Of a stretch of DNA of 64,000 nt, positions 57,788 to 64,000 are shown one piece after another. The DNA is from a bacterium (lineage in GTDB: Bacteria > Acidobacteriota > Thermoanaerobaculia > Thermoanaerobaculales > Sulfomarinibacteraceae). Made by a program: the position numbers and the translations under genes. The stretch lies in NCBI GenBank assembly GCA_024229275.1, contig JAAESQ010001349.1, forward strand, positions 1 to 64,000, given 5' to 3'. Position 1 is the stretch's first letter, and each line of letters begins with the position of its first letter. The notes under the pieces were generated by a model that was not told the DNA's origin, searched no databases, and saw only the letters and a list, made by a program, of their open reading frames with translations.

Positions 57788-59821
57788 GTGACCACGCCCG
57801 ACGCATTCAAACACCGGCGCCCTTCCCAGCAATATATCTATCCGGTTTTCGCCACGGTCATTCTTGTCGTCATGCTCACTATCACGGGGTGCACCTCCAG
57901 TGCGGTGCTTGTGAATGAAGATTCTGGCGAACCGGCTCCAGTGAACAACATGCACACCGAACGGCTAACCCAGGCTATGGCTGGTCTTAGATACTCCCAG
58001 GATCGAGTCACGGTGGATTCCGATTGGATTCCTGAGCAGGTTGGAGAGAGTGCGGCTCTCAAACTGATTGAGGCGGCCAGGCAGGCTCAGGTTGAACGGC
58101 GCCGCTTGGCAGCACTGCGGGCGTTCACCGATGCAGTTCTGGCCGCACCGTGGATGGTCGAGCCCTACGAGGGCCTGGCGCTGTCGCTGATTCACCTCAG
58201 ACAATTTGAGCAAGCAGTAGCGGCCTATCGAACCGCCTTGGAGTTGGCGCCAACCAGATTCGATATCCGTTTTGAAGCAGCCAAGGCCCTGCAAGCAGTC
58301 GATCGCCTCGACGAGGCTATCGAAGAATGGCTCGAAGTCATAGATCAAGATCCGGAACATGGAGAAGCCCATGGACGCCTCGCTGTGGGCTATTTCTTGA
58401 GCGAAAATTTTGGAGCTGCACAACACCACCTTGAGCGTGCGCTGGACTTAGGGGCCAAAGTGCCGGAGCACATAGCTGAGCTACTCAGTTCCGGCACATT
58501 GCCAACCTCCTCTGTGCGCCGTGGTGAGCCGGCAGGAGAAATCGGGTCAACAACCAAGGCCGTGACCATCGGCAGTGCAGTACGCATCGACACAGGCGGC
58601 ACCGCAAGCGCCAATGAAACAACCATCGCCGCCTCCGACCCGGTGCCTGATGAGGTAGTGGCTGGATGGAATGACTGGCGAGACGGCGGCAATGTCAGAG
58701 TCGGTGTTTCTGTCAGTTTGGACGGCGGTGCCACTTGGGCAGATTCTCTGCTCCGACCTCCGGCGGGCAGCCAGTCCACCACAGAGGGCGACCCGATGAC
58801 CGCGTACGACCACCGAACCGGGAATCTCTGGGCCGGCGGCATGTCTTACTACGTGGCCCAGGGGGGCATGTTCGTGGCTCGAAAGCAGCCCGGTGCCACG
58901 ACTTTTGAACCCCCGGTGATGGTCTACCCGACCAACGAGAACGTGGACAAAGGGTGGATGGGTACGGGACCAAGACCGGGAGTGCCAGACTCAACACGTT
59001 TATTCTTGGCCTACAGCGCCTATCTCCACTACTCAGATGATTTGGGTGACACGTGGTCGTCGCCAGTGACATTGGATTTCGGATACGGCCATCTCCCTCG
59101 AGTCGGCCCTTCCGGCGAGCTCTACGTTGCCTACTGGGATCTCGGGGTTGGCATTAATTTTCAGGTCAGCCTGGATGGCGGAGACAGTGTCAGCGCACCT
59201 ATTCAGATCTCACCTAGAGTTGATACGAGCGTGGGTGGCGGGAGCTACCCGGGCTCTTTTCGCGTCTGGCCGTTTACTTACATCACGGTTGACCGATCAA
59301 CCGGCACTCTCTACAGCGTGTGGAATGATGTCACCGGAACAACAGGTGGTCAGAACAACGTCGACCTGCTGTTCTCAGTCTCAACGGACCAGGGTTCCAC
59401 GTGGACGACTCCTGCCGTAATCAACGGCGATAGCGACCCTCCGGGCGACCAGTTCTTTCCGTGGTTGGAGGTTGACGCATCCGGCCGTCTCCACATGATG
59501 TTTTTTGACACGCGCCACAATGCTCAGACTGACAACCAGACAACTGCATGGATCGACGCCTACTACTCGTATAGTGAAGACGGAGGTGCCAGCTGGACAG
59601 AACACCGCCTCAGCGAAGAGTCGTTCAGTACGACGAGCGGGTTCATTGGTGACTACTGCGGTCTCACCGTTGCCGGTGACCACATCTACCCGGTCTACCC
59701 ATCAACCGTCAACGGCAACACCGATATCTTCACCCATACGATTGTTTTCTCAGGCCAGATATTTGCGGACGGTTTCGAAAGCGGCAACACCTCGAGGTGG
59801 TCCTCCACCTCCCCCAACTGA
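57788..59821 (+). CDS. Lipoprotein with TPR repeats, BNR/sialidase-like propeller and C-terminal IFADGFESGNTSRWS motif
   Basis: GTG 57788 after AAAGGAG; lipobox MLTITGC; TPRs (QFEQAVAAYRTALELAPTRFDI); BNR-like SLDGGATWADS, SDDLGDTWSSP, STDQGSTWTTP, SEDGGASWTEH. Confidence 0.88.
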   Translation: MTTPDAFKHRRPSQQYIYPVFATVILVVMLTITGCTSSAVLVNEDSGEPAPVNNMHTERLTQAMAGLRYSQDRVTVDSDWIPEQVGESAALKLIEAARQAQVERRRLAALRAFTDAVLAAPWMVEPYEGLALSLIHLRQFEQAVAAYRTALELAPTRFDIRFEAAKALQAVDRLDEAIEEWLEVIDQDPEHGEAHGRLAVGYFLSENFGAAQHHLERALDLGAKVPEHIAELLSSGTLPTSSVRRGEPAGEIGSTTKAVTIGSAVRIDTGGTASANETTIAASDPVPDEVVAGWNDWRDGGNVRVGVSVSLDGGATWADSLLRPPAGSQSTTEGDPMTAYDHRTGNLWAGGMSYYVAQGGMFVARKQPGATTFEPPVMVYPTNENVDKGWMGTGPRPGVPDSTRLFLAYSAYLHYSDDLGDTWSSPVTLDFGYGHLPRVGPSGELYVAYWDLGVGINFQVSLDGGDSVSAPIQISPRVDTSVGGGSYPGSFRVWPFTYITVDRSTGTLYSVWNDVTGTTGGQNNVDLLFSVSTDQGSTWTTPAVINGDSDPPGDQFFPWLEVDASGRLHMMFFDTRHNAQTDNQTTAWIDAYYSYSEDGGASWTEHRLSEESFSTTSGFIGDYCGLTVAGDHIYPVYPSTVNGNTDIFTHTIVFSGQIFADGFESGNTSRWSSTSPN

Positions 59822-59999
59822 CTCACTGCTATCGGGCACTAAAACCGTTGACCCGCACCTGCGTGGGTGTCAGATATCGGTCCAGTAGGCACTGTCAACC
59901 ATCCTGATATCGAACCGAAACAGCCTCGATCCAAACCCTTGGCACCGTGATACGATCAAGGTGAAAATTGAGACCTTCTTGCCCCTGAGAGGTTGCAGT

Positions 60000-60347
60000 A
60001 TGAGGAAGTGCCCGTTCTGCGCGGCAGACATCGCAGACGATACAGCCCGATGTAATTCCTGCAACCGGTTGCTGCCCGCGGAAACCACCGCTGTAGATAT
60101 GCCACTCTGCTACACGCACACCTGTGAGCAATGCAACTCAGCCATGACCGTGTTCGACAGATCTTATTGGAAAACCATAGAGTGCGAATCCTGCGGACAC
60201 CCGTTCCTAGGGAGTCCACCAATGGAGGTAGGGTTCGGAGAGGCTGCCGCGGAGCCGCGCAGCAAATCACGAATGCTGGTCCTTTGTCTCGGCGGTTTGA
60301 TCGTTATCGCGTGCGTTGCGTACGCGATCGCTACATGGTTGAGATGA
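60000..60347 (+). CDS. Double zinc-ribbon membrane protein
   Basis: MRKCPFCAADIADDTARCNSC and CEQCNSAMTVFDRSYWKTIECESCGHPF; C-terminal TM MLVLCLGGLIVIACVAYAIA. Confidence 0.8.
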   Translation: MRKCPFCAADIADDTARCNSCNRLLPAETTAVDMPLCYTHTCEQCNSAMTVFDRSYWKTIECESCGHPFLGSPPMEVGFGEAAAEPRSKSRMLVLCLGGLIVIACVAYAIATWLR

Positions 60348-60413
60348 ATTCGCCTCGTCGCTCGTGTCAGTCTGCCCGAATTCGCAAGTAAGAGCTGACA
60401 CAACCGGGCCGTC

Positions 60414-61208
60414 TCAACCGGACTCACCCGTCTCGACGGCGTCCGGTCCCTCTTCCTCCGGTTCCGGACTGCTAGATTCCTGAGTCTCTGCTGCGTACCC
60501 CGGCACCGAACGAGGCGCCACGAGAATCTCAATGCGGCGGTTCTTCTGCCGCCCTGCTTCGCTCGAGTTATTTTCTCTTGGCTGGTATTCCGAAAACGCT
60601 GTCGGCGCCAATCGGGCGGGATCAATCCCGATCTCATCTTGGAGAAAGCGGACCACGTTGATCGCCCGGGCGGCGGAGAGCTCCCAATTCGTCGGATAAC
60701 GTTCGGCGAGCTTCCCGACGATCGCCACGTTGTCGGTGTGCCCTTGCACAATGATCTGCCGGTTTTCAGTCTTCTTCAACACCGACCCGATCTTCCGCAA
60801 CACCTCCGCCCCCGCCGGCTTCAGCACAGCCTCGCCTGAGTCAAAGAGGATCTCATTGACCATATCCACTCGAAGCTGACCTCGCAGCTGTTCGACTTGG
60901 ATCTGCCCATCAGCGATTTCCTGCTGGAGTTCGTCCACCATTTCGTCCTGTTCGGCGCGCAGGGCAGCCAGCCGCTCCTCCTTTTCGCGAACCTCGGTCT
61001 GAAGGTCGCCACTGGTCTGGTCGAGTTCTTCGAGCAACCCTTCAAGGTCAGCCACACGGTTCAACAGAGAGGATGCCTTCTGCGACGCGAGACTGGCTTC
61101 TCGCCGAGCAGCATTGAGGGCCTGCCTCTGAGGTGCATGAACGAAAAAGTAGTACAACGAAACTGCGAGGGCCAACAACAACAACCACAGAACCGTCCTC
61201 TTCGCCAT
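60414..61208 (-). CDS. OmpA/MotB-family peptidoglycan-binding protein
   Basis: N-terminal TM, coiled coil, then ILFDSGEAVLKPAGAEVLRKIGSVL...IIVQGHTDNVAI...NWELSAARAINVVRFLQDEIGIDPARLAPTAFSEYQPRENN...RQKNRRIEILV. Confidence 0.93.
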   Translation of the reverse strand: MAKRTVLWLLLLALAVSLYYFFVHAPQRQALNAARREASLASQKASSLLNRVADLEGLLEELDQTSGDLQTEVREKEERLAALRAEQDEMVDELQQEIADGQIQVEQLRGQLRVDMVNEILFDSGEAVLKPAGAEVLRKIGSVLKKTENRQIIVQGHTDNVAIVGKLAERYPTNWELSAARAINVVRFLQDEIGIDPARLAPTAFSEYQPRENNSSEAGRQKNRRIEILVAPRSVPGYAAETQESSSPEPEEEGPDAVETGESG

Positions 61209-61314
61209 GATCCTCTCCTACTGTCAACGTTGAGTTTTAGTTTAGCGTTTCCGGCTGAGGTACCATCTGTTCAATGAACTCGGATCAAGGATTGTCGATG
61301 ACGACATCGTCCCT

Positions 61315-63573
61315 ATGAAATCGAAAGGCAAGGATCAGACCGCCCCACCCAGGCTAGGGCGTTACGAGATACGCGGAGAGCTTGGCCGCGGCATCATGGG
61401 GGTCGTTTATCGCGGGCACGACCCCGTCATCGACCGTCCGGTCGCTCTCAAGACCATCATCGTCGCCGATGCACTTCCACCAAAGAAGCGCGCGGCATTC
61501 CTCGATCGTTTCGCCCTCGAGGCCAGGATCGCCGGCAAGCTCATCCATCCCAACATCGTCATCACATACGACGCCGCGATGGACGAGAACAGTGGCACAC
61601 CTTTCATCGCCATGGAGTTGGTCGAAGGAGAGTCCCTCAGCATCTGTCTGGATCGGCAGGGCCTACTTCCGTGGAAGGAAGCCCTCGACATCGTCATTCC
61701 TCTCGCCCGAGCCCTCGACTATGCGCACCAGAACGGTGTCGTCCATCGAGACGTCAAGCCAGCCAATATATTGATCACTTCAGACGGGGTTCCCAAGATC
61801 ACCGATTTTGGGATCGCCAAGCTGCCCACCGGCGACATCACAAGCAAGGGCGTTATCCTGGGGACTCCTCAATTCATGTCGCCTGAGCAACTGCGTGGAG
61901 ATGCGCTCGACGGGCGCAGCGATCTATTCTGTCTTGGGGCTGTTCTGTACAACCTGCTTGTGGGAACGTCACCCTTCGAGGCCGACGAAGTCGGCGCCAT
62001 CTTCCATCAGGTCGTCTGCCATGACCCGACGCCACCGTCACAAATGGTGCCCGAAACCCCTCCCGCCCTTGACGATGTCCTCGCCCGCGTATTGGCAAAG
62101 TCAGCGAGTGACCGCTATCCGACCGGAACAGCTCTCGCCGAAGACTTGGCCACGATCGAGCTGGACGAGAATCCTGCCGGCGCAAAGTTGCTCGAACAGG
62201 TAACTCCATTACCGGAGCATCACTCTCTCTCGTTGCCAACCGTAGAATCCTCAACGACTTGTGAGACAGTCGACGAGGCGAGTGCAGCCAAAGGCACGCA
62301 GAAGAAGCGTCGAATGCTCCTGAGATTCGCCTTTATTGCTGCGACCCTGGCCGCAGTCTCTATATTTTTTGTCGCGACGATCGGACCCGACAGGGTATTG
62401 CAGCAGGCACGTCCCGCGCTGGATTCGCTCAGCAAAGTATCGAGCAGAGTGATCCAACAGGTGGCAGAGTTTCGATCAGCCATTCATGGAAAGCGCAACG
62501 AAAAAGCACGTCTAGCGGAACTGATTTCGCAGGCCGAGCTGCTGCTGCAACAGGGTGAGTCCTTCGAGAACAGGGGCTACTGGGATCAAGCCCTGGATGC
62601 TTATGAGAACGCTCTGGCACTTCACCGCCAAACCGAAAACGGCACCGGTGAGGCGGCGGCTCTCCTGGCGAGTGGCCGGCTCAAGGCCACACAGGCGAAC
62701 TGGGCAAAAGCTGGCGCTGATCTTGATGCGGCAGCGACTGTGTTCCGCGTCTACGACCAGCCGGCGGGTGAAGTCGAGTCCCTGGTACTGCGGGGAAACA
62801 TCGAACGTGATCAGGGCAATGCATCTCGAGCCGACCAGCTCTACCAAGATTCAATGGCCACAGCCGAAGAGCTGGATGATCGTCGACCCTGGTGCGGGGC
62901 ACTCTTAGCTCGGGCAACTCATCACCTGTTGCAGGGACAATGGCAGGCCGCTCAAGAAGACCTCGAGACGGTGCAGAGGATGAGCGCCCCTCTGGTCAAA
63001 ACGAATCCGTCCGAGATCGAGATTTCCGCCAGCACCTCTGTGCTGGCGGCAGCGATGTCCTTTGCGCTGGATCACAGCGACGAAGCGAATACTTGGTGGG
63101 CAGAGGCCAGAAAGGCTTGTCAAAAGGGTACAGACCCTGACTGCCTCGCCAAGGTCGAACTCTGGCAGGGCCGTGCGACGCTGGGTGTCCTGAACCTAGC
63201 GGAGTCCCGTGCGCATTTCAAAAAGGCGGAACGTCATTTCCGCAGCATTGACCACCTGCCCGGCCTCACAGCGGCACTCGAGAACCTGCAGGAACTCGAG
63301 CAGCTGAACAACAATCTCGTCCTGGCGCAGAAGAATCAGCAAGAAGCAACTGTACTCAGGCAACGGCTCGGCCTGCCTGTGCTCGCACATGCATTTCCGC
63401 TGGCTGATGAGCTGACGCTGGAGGGCGACTCCGAGCCGAACCTACTGCTCGAAGAGAACGCCCCTCCCCTCAAGCGCCTGCTCTTTTTGTTCCAAGCCGC
63501 GCCTCGCACCGCTGCCTCCGAGAAACGAAGAGCCTTATTGGAAAGAGCGCTCAGCCTCTCCGAAGATTCATGA
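61315..63573 (+). CDS. Serine/threonine protein kinase with TPR-like C-terminus
   Basis: GRYEIRGELGRGIMGVVYRGHDPVIDRPVALKTI, GVVHRDVKPANILITSDGVPKITDFGIAKL, GTPQFMSPEQLRGDALDGRSDLFCLGAVLYNLLVGTSPF; TM; TPRs. Confidence 0.95.
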   Translation: MKSKGKDQTAPPRLGRYEIRGELGRGIMGVVYRGHDPVIDRPVALKTIIVADALPPKKRAAFLDRFALEARIAGKLIHPNIVITYDAAMDENSGTPFIAMELVEGESLSICLDRQGLLPWKEALDIVIPLARALDYAHQNGVVHRDVKPANILITSDGVPKITDFGIAKLPTGDITSKGVILGTPQFMSPEQLRGDALDGRSDLFCLGAVLYNLLVGTSPFEADEVGAIFHQVVCHDPTPPSQMVPETPPALDDVLARVLAKSASDRYPTGTALAEDLATIELDENPAGAKLLEQVTPLPEHHSLSLPTVESSTTCETVDEASAAKGTQKKRRMLLRFAFIAATLAAVSIFFVATIGPDRVLQQARPALDSLSKVSSRVIQQVAEFRSAIHGKRNEKARLAELISQAELLLQQGESFENRGYWDQALDAYENALALHRQTENGTGEAAALLASGRLKATQANWAKAGADLDAAATVFRVYDQPAGEVESLVLRGNIERDQGNASRADQLYQDSMATAEELDDRRPWCGALLARATHHLLQGQWQAAQEDLETVQRMSAPLVKTNPSEIEISASTSVLAAAMSFALDHSDEANTWWAEARKACQKGTDPDCLAKVELWQGRATLGVLNLAESRAHFKKAERHFRSIDHLPGLTAALENLQELEQLNNNLVLAQKNQQEATVLRQRLGLPVLAHAFPLADELTLEGDSEPNLLLEENAPPLKRLLFLFQAAPRTAASEKRRALLERALSLSEDS

Positions 63574-63681
63574 CCGTCAAAGCTGCACTGTCTCCGGTGG
63601 GCAGTTCATGAACTGTCGCCCTCGGCATGGCCTCAGGTCGGTCGAATAGTCTTCACCAGAACAGCCTTCACATGGTCGGTT

Positions 63682-63999
63682 TCAAGAAGCCTCTCCCTGG
63701 GCTAGAAATCCACCTAGCGCCCCCCCGAAAAGCCAGAGCAAAGAGATTGCTCCAAAGGCGCTCAAGGGAATCATGAGCCCTGGTGGTGCGAAGTCCCCGA
63801 GGGGTACAGTACCGAGGATGGTGTATTGGAAGACCCAACAGATTCCTAAGGCCAAAACCCAAAGCATTCCCTTTCGCATATGCCCGGAGACCAGGGTGAG
63901 CAGCCAAACCGCGGTCAGTGGTACGTAGTCGCCAAAGGCAGCGCCTCCGGCGAGGGAAGCTAGACCAAGCACAGCCAACCAACCAGCGGCACGATCCAC
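63682..63999 (-). CDS. Small multi-spanning membrane protein, possibly 5'-truncated by window edge
   Basis: Hydrophobic ORF reaching the window end; apparent GTG start at 63999 may be internal. Confidence 0.5.
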   Translation of the reverse strand: MDRAAGWLAVLGLASLAGGAAFGDYVPLTAVWLLTLVSGHMRKGMLWVLALGICWVFQYTILGTVPLGDFAPPGLMIPLSAFGAISLLWLFGGALGGFLAQGEAS

Positions 64000-64000
64000 T

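Overview
This is a 64 kb bacterial chromosomal window. Gene content suggests an Acidobacteriota-like organism: two ADOP/MacB-type permeases, one with a PadR regulator directly upstream, Ser/Thr kinase-TPR proteins, a TIGR02999-like ECF sigma factor, and secreted proteins ending in a 'hFaDGFESG-ntsrWs' tail. That taxonomic assignment is inference. I support about 38 protein genes, several hairpin terminators or operators, and a cluster of intergenic hairpin repeats. I see no rRNA, tRNA, CRISPR, phage or transposase. The strongest finding is on the minus strand at 25518-28292. Two listed ORFs (561 aa and 355 aa) are in the same frame and are separated only by one TGA at 26607-26609. The protein reads continuously across it (...NGFVSGSSLKDT-U-SLFWRQVVASRVIDEEGNP...). 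Starting 11 nt after the UGA is a 17-nt stem-loop, GCGCCA-GGUCG-UGGCGU, whose spacing, size and GGUC loop resemble the E. coli fdhF SECIS upper hairpin. I propose a selenocysteine-containing lipoprotein with FG-GAP/VCBS repeats, an ASPIC/UnbV domain and a C-terminal thioredoxin-like domain (CxxC in ATWCRSC). Other notable items are a tandem hairpin repeat (45.6-45.9 kb) with diverged inverted copies near a decayed pseudogene at 52.6-53.2 kb, the shared C-terminal tail on four loci, a 14-repeat kelch-like protein, a MarR palindrome overlapping its own start codon, a copper TonB receptor next to a Cys-rich small membrane protein, and an FHA-DUF4388 gene missing from the ORF track because it runs off the window edge.
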